A DNA stretch of 64,000 nt from assembly GCA_026168455.1 (NCBI GenBank), contig CM047426.1, forward strand, positions 60,609,458-60,673,457, given 5' to 3'. Below the pieces are notes generated by a model that was given only the letters and a program-made list of their open reading frames with translations, searched no databases and was not told the DNA's origin. Position numbers and translations under genes: made by a program. Numbering within the stretch: the stretch's first letter is position 1; each line of letters begins with the position of its first letter. The stretch comes from Theocolax elegans (Eukaryota > Arthropoda > Insecta > Hymenoptera > Cerocephalidae). Positions 42,510-53,370 of the stretch are shown here, in pieces.

Positions 42510-45122
42510 GAAGGGTTAACGCTGATATTTCGGGAATTTCTGAATTACTTCGGGATAACTTCACTAAATACGGGATTTCCTGGATATTTCGGAAATTTTT
42601 GAGGTATTCCGGGATAACTCCACTAATTTCGGGATTTTCTAAATAATTCGGTAATATCTTAGATATGCCGGGTAATCTTCACGAATTTAGGGATTTCCTC
42701 GATATTTCGGGAATTTCTGAGGTATGCCTGAATAACTTCACTAATTACGGGATTTCCTAGATATTTCGGGAAATTTTGAGGTATACCGGGATAACTCCAT
42801 TAATTTCGGGATTTTCTAAATAATTCGGTAATTTCTGAGTTATTTCGGGATAACTTTACTAATAACGGGATTTCCTGGGTATTTCGAGAATTTTTGAGGT
42901 ATCCGGGATAACTCCACCAATTCCGAGATTTTCTTCATATTTCTGTCATTTTTGAGGTATGCCGGGAAATCTTCACTAATTTAGGGTTTTCCTGGATGTT
43001 CCGGGATTTTCTGAGGTATTCCGGAATAAAACCACCAATGTCGGGACTTCCTGGATTTTTCGTGATTTCCTGAGGTATTCCAGAATAAATTCACCAATTT
43101 CGGAATTTCCTGGATGTTTCGGAATATTCTGTGGTATTCCGGAATAAATCCACCAATTTCTGGATTTCCTGGATGTTTCGGAATTTCCTGTGGTATTTCG
43201 GGAGAACTCCACTAGTTTCGTGATTTGCTTGATGTTCCGGGATTTTCTGAGGTATTCCGAAATAAATCCACCAGTTTCGGCATTTCCTATGAGTTTCGGG
43301 ATTTTCTGTGGTATTTCGGGATAAATTCCCTAATTTCGGGATTTTCTGGTTATTTCAAGATTTTCCAAGGTATTTGGGATTTTCTGTGGTATTCCGGGAG
43401 ATCTCCACTAATTTCGTGATTTCCTTGATGTTCCGGGATTTTCTGAAGTATTCCGGAATAAATCCACCAATTTCGGCATTTCCTGGATGTTTCAAAATAT
43501 TCTGATGTATTCCGGGATTACTGAACCACTTTCGGGATTTCCTGGATATTTCGGGATATTCTGTGGAATTTCGGGATAAATTCCCTAACTTCGGGATTTT
43601 CTGGTTATTTCAAGATTTTCTATGGTATTTGGGATTTTCTTAATATTTCGATAATTTCTGAGGTATGCCGGGATAATTTTACTAATTTTGGGATTTAGTG
43701 GAGATGTCGGGATAACTTCACTAATTACGGGATTTCCTCGATATTTCGGGAATTTCTGAGGTATGCCTGGATAACTTCACTAATTACGAGATTTCCTGGA
43801 TATTTCGGAAATTTTTATGCATTCCGGGATAACTCCACCAATTCCGAGATTTTCTCAATATTTCGGTCATTTTTGAGGTATGCCGGGATACTTTACTAAT
43901 TTAGGAATTTCCTGAATATGTCGGGATAACTTCACTAATTACGTGAATTCCTCGATATTTTGGGATTTTCTGAGGTATGCCTGGATAACTTAACTAATTA
44001 CAGTATTTCCTCGATATTTCGGGAAATTTTGCGGTATTCCGGGATAACTCCATTAATTACGGTATTTTTTAAATAATTCGGTAATTTCTTAGATATGCCG
44101 AGAAATCTTCACTAATTTAAGGTTTTCCTGGATGTTTCGGGATTTTCTTAAGTATTCCGGGACAACTCCACTAATTTCGGGATTTCCTGCAAGGATCGGG
44201 TTTTTCTGTGGTATTTCGGAATAACTCTACCAATTTCGGGATTTCCTGGATGTTTCGGGATTTTCTGTGGTATTCCGGGATAAATCCACCAATTTCAGGA
44301 TTTCCTGGATATTTCGGAATTTTCTGTGGTATTTCGGGATAAATTCCTTAATTTCGGGATTTTCTGGTTGTTTCAAGATTTTCTATGGTATTTCGGGATT
44401 TTCTATGGTATTTCGGGATATTCTGTGGTATTTCGGGATTTTTTGTAGTATTCCGGGAACTCCACTAATTTTGAGATTTTCTGGACGTTTAGGGATTATC
44501 TGAGGTATTCCGGGATAAATCCACCAATTTCGGGATTTGCTGGATGAGTCGGGATTTTCTGTGGTAGTTCGGGATTAATTCCCTAATTTCGGGATTTTTT
44601 GTTATTTGAAGATTTTCTATGGTATTTGGGATTTTCTGTGGTATTTCGCGAATTTTTGATGTATTCCGAGATAACTCCACCAATTTCGAGATTTTCTTAA
44701 TATTTCGATAATTTCTGGGGTATGCCGGTATAAATTTACTAATTTTGGGATTTAGTGTATATGTCGGGATAACTTCACTAATTACGGGATTTCCTCGATA
44801 TTTCTGGAATTTCTGAGGTATGCCTGGATAACTTCTCTAATTACGGGATTTCCTGGATATTTCGGAAATTTTTGATGCATTCCGGGATAACTGCACCAAT
44901 TCCGAGATTTTCTTAATATTTCGGTCATTTTTGAGGTATGCCGGGATAATTTATTAATTTAGGAATTTCGTGGATATGTCGGGATAACTTCACTAATTAC
45001 GTGATTTCCTCGATATTTTGGGAATTTCTGAGGTATGCCTGGATAACTCCACTAATTTCGGGATTTCGTCGATATTTCGGGAGTTCGTGAGGTATTCCTG
45101 GATAACTTCACTAATTACGGGA
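42510..45122. repeat. ~60-bp satellite array, right part
   Basis: Continuation of the same satellite for about 2.6 kb (around 43 units). Units are considerably diverged from one another (words such as CGGGATAA, CTTCACTAATTACGGGAT and CGATATTTCGGG recur with changes), in contrast to the near identity of the 2.72-kb duplication that spans its left part. Confidence 0.92.
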
Positions 45123-45532
45123 TAAAATATTAAAAAAGTGTGTAAGCACTTTTGCCAGTACTTCAATGTTTGTATATTTCTGTACCAAATTAAATTATTA
45201 TATTTAGAACTTACCTATAAGTAATATTATAAGTAATTAATAATAAATAATAGTCACCACATACATAAATAATGTAAAAATAAAGTGGTCACAGTAATAC
45301 TAACATAGACTGAAGCAGTAATGTCAGTGTAATAATTTTTAATAACTAAAATAATATAATTTAATGTAATATATCTTTTATTTTATGATTCGTTTTGTTA
45401 TTTTATCACATTTAAATATACGTTTTAACACATTTTTCATCATACTCTATTGCAAAGGTGTAAAATGAGTGAGAAAGGTGGATAAAAAAATTAAAATTTT
45501 ATTTTTCATTTATCATCTATATATATATATAT
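45123..45532. repeat. Satellite-side end block, related to 51.87-52.09 kb
   Basis: 45255-45520 is a diverged relative of 51885-52080: GTGGTCACAGTAATA, AATTTAATGTAATA, CATTTTTCATCATACTC and GTGAGAAAGGTGG correspond to GGTCACAGTAATATG, AATTTAATGTAATA, CATTTTTCATCATCTCC and GTGAGGAAGGTGG. It lies just right of the satellite, as the other lies right of a tandem-repeat core. From 45191 on it belongs to the second tandem duplication. Confidence 0.65.
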
Positions 45533-47183
45533 GGGTGGTTGTCTATGACATCGAAGATGAAAAAAATAAATATTGCTATAACTGTGGGAATATGTTTTAG
45601 AGGTATCCAGTAGTTCTCCTGAATTTTTTCAGATTTTTTCTGGGCCATTATTTAAGTTACAGAGAGCCAAATTTGACATTTTAGCACTTTTTTGCATTAT
45701 ATGCCCATTTTCATGAATTTTTAGCTCCCAGGGGATGCATTTTTCACTAAAAACATAAGTATGACTTTTTTTGTAAAATTTTCCGAACTTTTCATAAAAA
45801 ATACTTTTAAAGACATAAATGTATGCTGTCACATTCTTGTAAGCCATTTAAACCTTAAATAGCGAAAATCATCAATTTTGCTCCGGACTCTGGTAACCTA
45901 ATACTGTCTAAAAGATGTCTTTTTATAGTCAGAAACTGCCTAAAAATTTCCAGAGTGGGTCTAAATCATTAAGATCACTTATGATCAAAATATCCGGGAA
46001 AACTGCCCAAAATATTAATAGAAATGTATATTTGTTGCCTTATAACGATGAATCTAGTAGCATGATCATTGCAAAAAAATTTATGCACTTACTTTGGAAT
46101 GGTAGAAAAGTATCTCCACTTGTTTCAGTATCCATCTAATCCCTGTAAGCTGCTAAAAATACGAATATTATTATAAAATTATAAAAAATTATTTTTTAAA
46201 CATTTATAATGCTGGATTTTTAGTTTTACATCCCTTACAAGAATTATAATACTAATCTGAAGGATTACTATAAAAGTATCAACATTATTATTATTATTAT
46301 TCAGCAGTACATTGTTTAGATTTCACAAACTGGTCACTGTCACGTTATCATATTATTCATTATAATTATATATCCGATTTATTTATATATCTATTGTATT
46401 AAATACGTATATTCTGTTGTTGTAATAATGATGTTTATATATTTATAGTGATCCTTCAGATTAGTATTACAATTCTTGTAAGGGATGTAAAACTAAAATT
46501 CAGCATTATAAATGTTTAAAAATTAATTTTTTACATTTGTATAATAATATTTGTATTTTTAGCAGCTTACAGGGGATTAGATGGATACTGAAACAAGTGA
46601 AGATACTTTTCTACCACTCCAAGGTAAGTGCACAAATTTTTTTGTAATGATCATGCTAATAGATTCATCGTTATAAGGCAACAAATATACATTTCTATTA
46701 ATATTTCGGGCACTTTTCCCGGATATTTTGACCATAAGTGATCTTAATGATTTAGACCCACTCTGGAAATTTTTAGGCAGTTTCTGACTATAAAAAGACA
46801 TCTTTTAGACAGTATTAGGTTACCAGAGTCCGGATCAGAATTGCTGATTTTCACTAGTTAAGGTTTAAATGGCTTACAAGAGTGTGACAGCATACATTTA
46901 TGTCTTGAAAAGTATTTTTAATGAAAAGTTCGGAAATTTTACAAAAAAAGTCATACTTATGTTTTTAGTGAAAAATGCATCCCCTGGGAGCTAAAAATTC
47001 ATGAAAATGGGCATATAATGCAAAAAAGTGCTAAAATGTCAACTTTGACTCTCTGTAACTTAAAATAATGGCCCAGAAAAAATCTGAAAAAATTCAGGAG
47101 AACTACTGGATACCTCTAAAACATATTCCCACAGTTATAGCAATATTTATTTTTTTCATCTTCGATGACACAGAGAACCACCC
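45533..47183. mobile_element. Foldback G, copy 1 (1.65 kb, ~800-bp arms)
   Basis: Begins GGGTGGTTGTCTATGACATC and ends with the complement (GATGACACAGAGAACCACCC). Arms of about 800 bp meet near 46410 with a short AT-rich centre. The flanks are (AT)n. Mirror frames of 74 codons (45915-46139 and its inverted partner 46577-46801) arise from the palindrome; they begin MSFYSQKLPKNFQSG and match nothing I recognise. A fragment of this family is at 24946-25266. Confidence 0.8.
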
Positions 47184-47189
47184 ATATAT

Positions 47190-47400
47190 TATAACGGGTA
47201 CGGATTTCGAGTGTCGGCGCAGGTTAGGTCCCTGAATTATCGGCGACGTTCGTCGATAGGACCAAGTCGACTAGCCGGGATAATTGCGAATGGTAGCGCA
47301 GTGGTGAGGCTTCTGCCTCGCGCTCCCGGGATCGTGGGTTCGCGCCCTGATACCTTCGTTGATTTTTTTATTCCTTATATTCAATCCGTACCCCGTTACA
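47190..47400 (+). repeat. Solo TRIM LTR (ATAT target duplication)
   Basis: 211 bp from TATAACGGGTACGG to CCGTACCCCGTTACA, flanked by ATAT (47186-47189 and 47401-47404). It carries the tRNA-like block: A box GGTAGCGCAGTGGTG, B box GTGGGTTCGCGCC, about 40 bp apart. It occupies the same site in unit 1 as the tandem TRIM does in unit 2. It has T at the GCGCCCTGATACC position, as does the third LTR of the tandem copy. Confidence 0.9.
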
Positions 47401-47894
47401 ATATATATATATATTTTATAAAATTTTTTAACCACCTTCCTCACGCATTTTACATCTTAGAAATAGGAGATGATGAAAAATGTTTGTAAAAATAATCTTT
47501 ATAAATGTAATAAAAAAAAAATAAAACGTATCGTCAAATAAAATATGTATTATATTAAATTATTATATTTAGAACTTACCTATAAGTAATATTATAAGTA
47601 ATTAATAATAAATAATAGTCACCACATACATAAATAATGTAAAATAAAGTGGTCACAGTAATACTAACATAGACTGAAGCAGTAATGTCAGTGTAATAAT
47701 TTTTAATAACTAAAATAATATAATTTAATGTAATATATCTTTTATTTTATGATTCGTTTTGTTATTTTATCACATTTAAATATACGTTTTAACACATTTT
47801 TCATCATACTCTATTGCAAAGGTGTAAAATGAGTGAGAAAGGTGGATAAAAAAATTAAAATTTTATTTTTCATTTATCATCTATATATATATAT

Positions 47895-49545
47895 GGGTGG
47901 TTGTCTATGACATCGAAGATGAAAAAAATAAATATTGCTATAACTGTGGGAATATGTTTTAGAGGTATCCAGTAGTTCTCCTGAATTTTTTCAGATTTTT
48001 TCTGGGCCATTATTTTAAGTTACAGAGAGCCAAATTTGACATTTTAGCACTTTTTTGCATTATATGCCCATTTTCATGAATTTTTAGCTCCCAGGGGATG
48101 CATTTTTCACTAAAAACATAAGTATGACTTTTTTTGTAAAATTTTCCGAACTTTTCATAAAAAATACTTTTAAAGACATAAATGTATGCTGTCACATTCT
48201 TGTAAGCCATTTAAACCTTAAATAGCGAAATCATCAATTTTGCTCCGGACTCTGGTAACCTAATACTGTCTAAAAGATGTCTTTTTATAGTCAGAAACTG
48301 CCTAAAAATTTCCAGAGTGGGTCTAAATCATTAAGATCACTTATGATCAAAATATCCGGGAAAACTGCCCAAAATATTAATAGAAATGTATATTTGTTGC
48401 CTTATAACGATGAATCTAGTAGCATGATCATTGCAAAAAAATTTATGCACTTACTTTGGAATGGTAGAAAAGTATCTCCACTTGTTTCAGTATCCATCTA
48501 ATCCCTGTAAGCTGCTAAAAATACGAATATTATTATAAAATTATAAAAAATTATTTTTTAAACATTTATAATGCTGGATTTTAGTTTTACATCCCTTACA
48601 AGAATTATAATACTAATCTGAAGGATTACTATAAAAGTATCAACATTATTATTATTATTATTCAGCAGTACATTGTTTAGATTTCACAAACTGGTCACTG
48701 TCACGTTATCATATTATTCATTATAATTATATATCCGATTTATTTATATATCTATTGTATTAAATACGTATATTCTGTTGTTGTAATAATGATGTTTATA
48801 TATTTATAGTGATCCTTCAGATTAGTATTACAATTCTTGTAAGGGATGTAAAACTAAAAATTCAGCATTATAAATGTTTAAAAATTAATTTTTTACATTT
48901 GTATAATAATATTTGTATTTTTAGCAGCTTACAGGGGATTAGATGGATACTGAAACAAGTGAAGATACTTTTCTACCACTCCAAGGTAAGTGCACAAATT
49001 TTTTTGTAATGATCATGCTAATAGATTCATCGTTATAAGGCAACAAATATACATTTCTATTAATATTTCGGGCACTTTTCCCGGATATTTTGACCATAAG
49101 TGATCTTAATGATTTAGACCCACTCTGGAAATTTTTAGGCAGTTTCTGACTATAAAAAGACATCTTTTAGACAGTATTAGGTTACCAGAGTCCGGATCAG
49201 AATTGCTGATTTTCACTAGTTAAGGTTTAAATGGCTTACAAGAGTGTGACAGCATACATTTATGTCTTGAAAAGTATTTTTAATGAAAAGTTCGGAAATT
49301 TTACAAAAAAAGTCATACTTATGTTTTTAGTGAAAAATGCATCCCCTGGGAGCTAAAAATTCATGAAAATGGGCATATAATGCAAAAAAGTGCTAAAATG
49401 TCAACTTTGACTCTCTGTAACTTAAAATAATGGCCCAGAAAAAATCTGAAAAAATTCAGGAGAACTACTGGATACCTCTAAAACATATTCCCACAGTTAT
49501 AGCAATATTTATTTTTTTCATCTTCGATGACACAGAGAACCACCC
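47895..49545. mobile_element. Foldback G, copy 2
   Basis: Same ends and arms as 45533-47183 with a few one-base length differences in homopolymers (for example TTATTTAAG versus TTATTTTAAG in the left arm). The mirror open frames are repeated as well and are not genes. Confidence 0.8.
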
Positions 49546-49643
49546 ATATATTATAACGGGTACGGATTTCGAGTGTCGGCGCAGGTTAGGTCCCTGAATT
49601 ATCGGCGACGTTCGTCGATAGGACCAAGTCGACTAGCCGGGAT

Positions 49644-49730
49644 AATTGCGAATGGTAGCGCAGTGGTGAGGCTTCTGCCTCGCGCTCCCGGGATCGTGGG
49701 TTCGCGCCCCGATACCTTCGTTGATTTTTT
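49644..49730 (+). other. tRNA-like (Pol III promoter-like) block in TRIM LTR
   Basis: The LTR segment contains GGTAGCGCAGTGGTG (A-box-like) and GGGATCGTGGGTTCGCGCCC (B-box-like) with tRNA-like spacing. The T-arm part is close to that of tRNA-Lys (TCGTGGGTTCG). An anticodon stem does not fold well, so this is not a functional tRNA. The same block is in LTRs at 47.2, 50.2 and 50.8 kb and inverted at 30.9 kb. Confidence 0.7.
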
Positions 49731-49762
49731 TATTCCTTATATTCAATCCGTACCCCGTTACA

Positions 49763-50191
49763 AATGGCGCCCAACTCAAAAACCCATTTGCCAGAAGAGA
49801 CGAAGTAGTTTATCTTCGCCTGGCTCATCTTGGACCGAAGTCGGTCATAAACTCCCATCCCCACCACCACAGTCCCGGTGGATTTCCCCGCGAGAACGTC
49901 AAAAAGTGCGGAGGTACGACTGTAGGAGAAAAGCCTGTGTTTCTCTCTCCACAGTGTGTATACGTATTCGCAGTACACCTCCAAAGTTGGCACTAGACGT
50001 AGAGGAGCTTGAGTTTCTGGGATCTCAAGCGTGGTGGTGCAAACGCACGGCTATCCCTAACGAGGCTCCCGGTGCTCAGAAAATGGTCTTCTTGACACCG
50101 GTCGAGCAGGGACAACCTTCGCTTCTCTAGCCCAGGTGATCGAAGTGATCAAACGGCTCCCCGAGGGCGTAGGTCGCGTTTGGGTGGGGGA
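49763..50191 (+). other. TRIM internal domain, copy 1
   Basis: 429 bp between LTRs with no recognisable protein. A long open frame crosses from the LTR into it (49573-50130) and others overlap in two more frames; none has a retroelement motif, so coding is unlikely. It ends with the purine-rich GGGTGGGGGA just before the LTR, the polypurine tract for plus-strand priming. Confidence 0.8.
49765..49776 (+). promoter_or_regulatory. TRIM primer binding site (tRNA-Lys)
   Basis: TGGCGCCCAAC, complementary to the last 11 bases (with CCA) of tRNA-Lys, placed two bases after the LTR. Past this point the match stops (TCAAAAACC instead of GTGGGGC). Repeated at 50405. Confidence 0.8.
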
Positions 50192-50402
50192 TATAACGGG
50201 TACGGATTTCGAGTGTCGGCGCAGGTTAGGTCCCTGAATTATCGGCGACGTTCGTCGATAGGACCAAGTCGACTAGCCGGGATAATTGCGAATGGTAGCG
50301 CAGTGGTGAGGCTTCTGCCTCGCGCTCCCGGGATCGTGGGTTCGCGCCCCGATACCTTCGTTGATTTTTTTATTCCTTATATTCAATCCGTACCCCGTTA
50401 CA

Positions 50403-50831
50403 AATGGCGCCCAACTCAAAAACCCATTTGCCAGAAGAGACGAAGTAGTTTATCTTCGCCTGGCTCATCTTGGACCGAAGTCGGTCATAAACTCCCATCC
50501 CCACCACCACAGTCCCGGTGGATTTCCCCGCGAGAACGTCAAAAAGTGCGGAGGTACGACTGTAGGAGAAAAGCCTGTGTTTCTCTCTCCACAGTGTGTA
50601 TACGTATTCGCAGTACACCTCCAAAGTTGGCACTAGACGTAGAGGAGCTTGAGTTTCTGGGATCTCAAGCGTGGTGGTGCAAACGCACGGCTATCCCTAA
50701 CGAGGCTCCCGGTGCTCAGAAAATGGTCTTCTTGACACCGGTCGAGCAGGGACAACCTTCGCTTCTCTAGCCCAGGTGATCGAAGTGATCAAACGGCTCC
50801 CCGAGGGCGTAGGTCGCGTTTGGGTGGGGGA
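50403..50831 (+). other. TRIM internal domain, copy 2
   Basis: Identical, as far as can be read, to 49763-50191, including primer site and polypurine tract (50822-50831). Identity of both internal domains points to a very recent array or an assembly effect. Confidence 0.8.
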
Positions 50832-51046
50832 TATAACGGGTACGGATTTCGAGTGTCGGCGCAGGTTAGGTCCCTGAATTATCGGCGACGTTCGTCGATA
50901 GGACCAAGTCGACTAGCCGGGATAATTGCGAATGGTAGCGCAGTGGTGAGGCTTCTGCCTCGCGCTCCCGGGATCGTGGGTTCGCGCCCTGATACCTTCG
51001 TTGATTTTTTTATTCCTTATATTCAATCCGTACCCCGTTACAATAT

Positions 51047-52085
51047 ATATATATATATATTTTATAAAATTTTTTAACCACCTTCCTCACGCATTTTACA
51101 TCTTAGAAATAGGAGATGATGAAAAATGTTTGTAAAAATAATCTTTATAAATGTAATAAAAAAAAAATAAAACGTATCGTCAAATAAAATATGTATTATA
51201 TTAAATTATATATATTATATTATATATGTTATCAAAATTTATTAGAGTAATAGTACTGTTTTTGTCAGTGTCCGTTCTCCGGTGTCCGGTATCCCAAAAA
51301 TTACAAGAATTAAACGTATGAGTGGAGTGGAAGGGTTATCGCTGAATACGACAACCACACATCATTTATCTCACATCTAATGATAGGTGCAGGAGGAGTA
51401 ATGAGGGGGGGGGGGTAAAATTAGAAAATTTTTTAAATATTTTATAGAGGTTATCGGTATATACGAATTAGAATATGACGACCATTATTTTTTATTCTAA
51501 AAAAACTAAGATGAGGTTTTTGGTTACGGTGAATAGCGATATGATAATCACTCTTCATTTATCCTCCATTTATTGCTAGATGGAGGAGGGGCAAGAGGGG
51601 GAGGGGGAAATAAAATTATTAAAATTCCAAAAATAATTTAGGGGTTTCGGTACAGGTGAATAACAATATGACCACCACTCTTTTTTATCCCCTATTTTAA
51701 AGATGAAGGAAGGTGGGAGGAAGGGTCAATATTGAATGACAACCAGTCTTAATTTATCCCCCATGTAATGATTGAGTGATAGGGGGTAAGAGAGCGGTTT
51801 AGTAGAAGAATTCCAAAAATATTTTATAGGGGTTTTCGGTAAAAAAAAATGGTCACAGTAATATGATCACTGACAAAAACAGTACTATTACTCTAATAAA
51901 TTTTGATAACATATATAATATAATATATATAATTTAATGTAATACATATTTTATTTGACGATACGTTTTATTTTTTTTTATTACATTTATATAGATTATT
52001 TTTACAAACATTTTTCATCATCTCCTATTTCTAAGATGTAAAATGCGTGAGGAAGGTGGTTAAAAAATTTAAAACATTATTTTTC
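51047..52085. mobile_element. Foldback element with tandem-repeat core
   Basis: The arms 51060-51270 and 51870-52080 are reverse complements (ACCACCTTCCTCACGC with GCGTGAGGAAGGTGGT; TGTTTTTGTCAGTG with CACTGACAAAAACA). The core (51280-51850) has four diverged ~150-170-bp units with words such as CGACAACCACAC/GACCACCACTC, TTTATCCCCCAT and TTTTATAGGGGTTTTCGGT, plus a G9 run. The left core start (TCCGGTGTCCGGTAT ... GGAAGGGTTATCGCTGA) resembles the DNA left of the 60-bp satellite at 39.72-39.81 kb. Confidence 0.75.
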
Positions 52086-52478
52086 TTTCATTTTTTTAAT
52101 GTAATACCAAATGTAATATTAAAATAACTTTTATAATTAATATTCAATTTTTATTATTGTAATTGTATATTATCATTTATATTTTTTGGTTGCAATTACT
52201 AATATTCTTTTTTATAAAAGATTTTTGAATATAAAACAAAATTAATAAAATGTGAAAATAAATCTTTTAGCCAGAATTTTAATCTGAAAAAAAATTTTAT
52301 AAATTCAATTATTACGTATAATTATTTGTTTGAAAGAATAATTGAATACATACGATGCATTAGCCGAGTTTAGTAATTTTGTATGAAATTTTAAATTCTT
52401 CATCTCCTTTCCGTGAAACATCATGAAAAAGCATGAAATATATGTATAATGGTCAAAGAATAATTTTATATTCTAATT
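52086..52478. other. AT-rich region, nothing recognised
   Basis: No ORF, hairpin or RNA signature supported. Confidence 0.4.
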
Positions 52479-52766
52479 TTATTGACTGAAATATTCGACA
52501 AATTTGTGTACAATACAGAGGATATTCAAATCGATGAAATTTTCAAAATAATTTATTTTTTCATTGCCTTCTAAATCAACATTTTCATTTATGCCTCCTA
52601 CACCAGTAAAATCTTTTATTGATGGACAAAAATCAGTATCATAAATAATATCCCCTAATGATGTAAAGTGAGCATCCTCCAAATCTACATCCGAAATATC
52701 AAAATTATGGTCGTTAGCTTCATCTGGTTCAGATTCATCACTACTCCATGGATCAGGATCAGCCAT
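52479..52766 (-). pseudogene. piggyBac-like transposase N-terminal fragment
   Basis: 95 residues from ATG at 52766: an acidic N-terminus (MADPDPWSSDESEPDEA), then FTGVGGINENVDLEGNE and INYFENFIDLNILCIVHKFV. piggyBac transposases have an acidic start followed by an FxG-xxG ... xxYFxLFFxDxLxxxIVxxTNxYA block, which this matches up to the TN-Y position. The DDD catalytic part is absent. It stops at 52479 in AT-rich DNA, so the copy is truncated; an exapted or MITE-carried N-terminus is possible but less likely. Confidence 0.5.
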
Positions 52767-52889
52767 TTTAGTATTTTCTTCTGCCTACCTAAAAAGATTT
52801 TATGATAAAAGTATCATTTAGTAAAACAATGACTTTCTCTTATACCTTTCGAAACGTAAATTGCTTGCGGATAGAGTTTTAGATCCCTC

Positions 52890-53370
52890 TAGCGGATGAT
52901 GTGTTAAATGCGAGCATACTAAAAGGTATACTTCACCTAATTTCAGGATACATTTTACAGATTTTACAGCGTATTTCCGAAAAAAATCATGTACAAAGTC
53001 AATAACCACCTAATACCGAATTTTTGACAATTTCACCCCCTTGCTAGTAGTAGAGAGGTAGTTTCAGCATTTCAATCAATTGCGGAAAATTTAGGGCATA
53101 TTTTACGCATCTTTCAGCGTGTTTACGGAAAAAAACGTGTAAAAAGTGAATACCCAAACAATAACGAATTATTGGAAATTTCTACCCCTCGCTAGGGGTA
53201 GTTTTGGCATCTCAATTGATCCCGGAAAAATTTAGGACATATTTCACAAATTTTGCAGGTTATTTACTAACAAAATTTCAGTAAAAAGTTCAATAACAAT
53301 GACAAGTTCAATAAAGAGTTTTTAAATATTTCACCCCCGCGCTACGGGTTGTTTGAATACCTCGATCTGA
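52890..53370. repeat. Three diverged ~155-bp tandem repeats
   Basis: Units at about 52905-53055, 53056-53210 and 53211-53365 share TTAGGACATATTTTACA/TTTCAGGATACATTTTACA, CAGCGTATTTCCGAAAAAAA/CAGCGTGTTTACGGAAAAAA, GTAAAAAGTnnAATA and TTTCACCCCC...CTAG blocks. Short array, no gene. Confidence 0.7.

Larger units (their letters stand above)
40737..43456. repeat. 2.72-kb tandem duplication, unit 2
   Basis: Near-identical copy of 38013-40736 starting at AAAAAATCGATTTT directly after satellite sequence. Beyond 43456 the satellite continues where unit 1 stopped, so the junction lies inside the array and the simplest model is unequal exchange, or mis-assembly. Confidence 0.9.
45191..47555. repeat. 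Second tandem duplication, unit 1
   Basis: Starts TAAATTATTATATTTAG and is repeated from 47556 with an offset of 2365 bp, growing when unit 2 acquires extra TRIM sequence. It contains an end block, foldback G and a solo TRIM LTR. Differences between units are mostly homopolymer lengths. Confidence 0.9.
49552..51042 (+). mobile_element. Tandem TRIM: LTR-internal-LTR-internal-LTR
   Basis: Three 211-bp LTRs (49552-49762, 50192-50402, 50832-51042) alternate with two 429-bp internal segments, a 640-bp period. Outer flanks are ATAT (49548-49551, 51043-51046). Each internal segment begins two bases after an LTR with a tRNA-Lys primer site and ends with a polypurine tract. No gag or pol is encoded, so it is a terminal-repeat retrotransposon in miniature, presumably moved by a gypsy-type relative. 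TRIMs with ATAT targets have been described in ants; this array form could come from LTR-LTR unequal recombination. Confidence 0.9.
47556..51205. repeat. Second tandem duplication, unit 2
   Basis: Repeats 45191-47555 with foldback G copy 2 and, in place of the solo LTR, a 1491-bp tandem TRIM. It ends at TATTATATTAAATTA, after which sequence diverges from unit 1's junction. Confidence 0.9.

Noticed and set aside
39790..45122. CRISPR array
   Set aside because: Units are contiguous with no unique spacers, and the context is clearly eukaryotic.
45915..46139. 74-codon frame repeated four times in foldback G
   Set aside because: Appears twice per element only because the arms are inverted copies, and again by tandem duplication; no protein family recognised.
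47260..47350. tRNA gene within the 47.2-kb LTR
   Set aside because: Anticodon arm does not fold, the same block is repeated in all TRIM LTRs, and the LTR structure explains it.
49573..50130. 185-codon open frame across TRIM LTR and internal domain (and the 196-codon version at 50180-50770)
   Set aside because: It starts in the LTR, crosses the primer site and has no retroelement motif; other frames in the same DNA are also open. Better explained by GC-rich composition.
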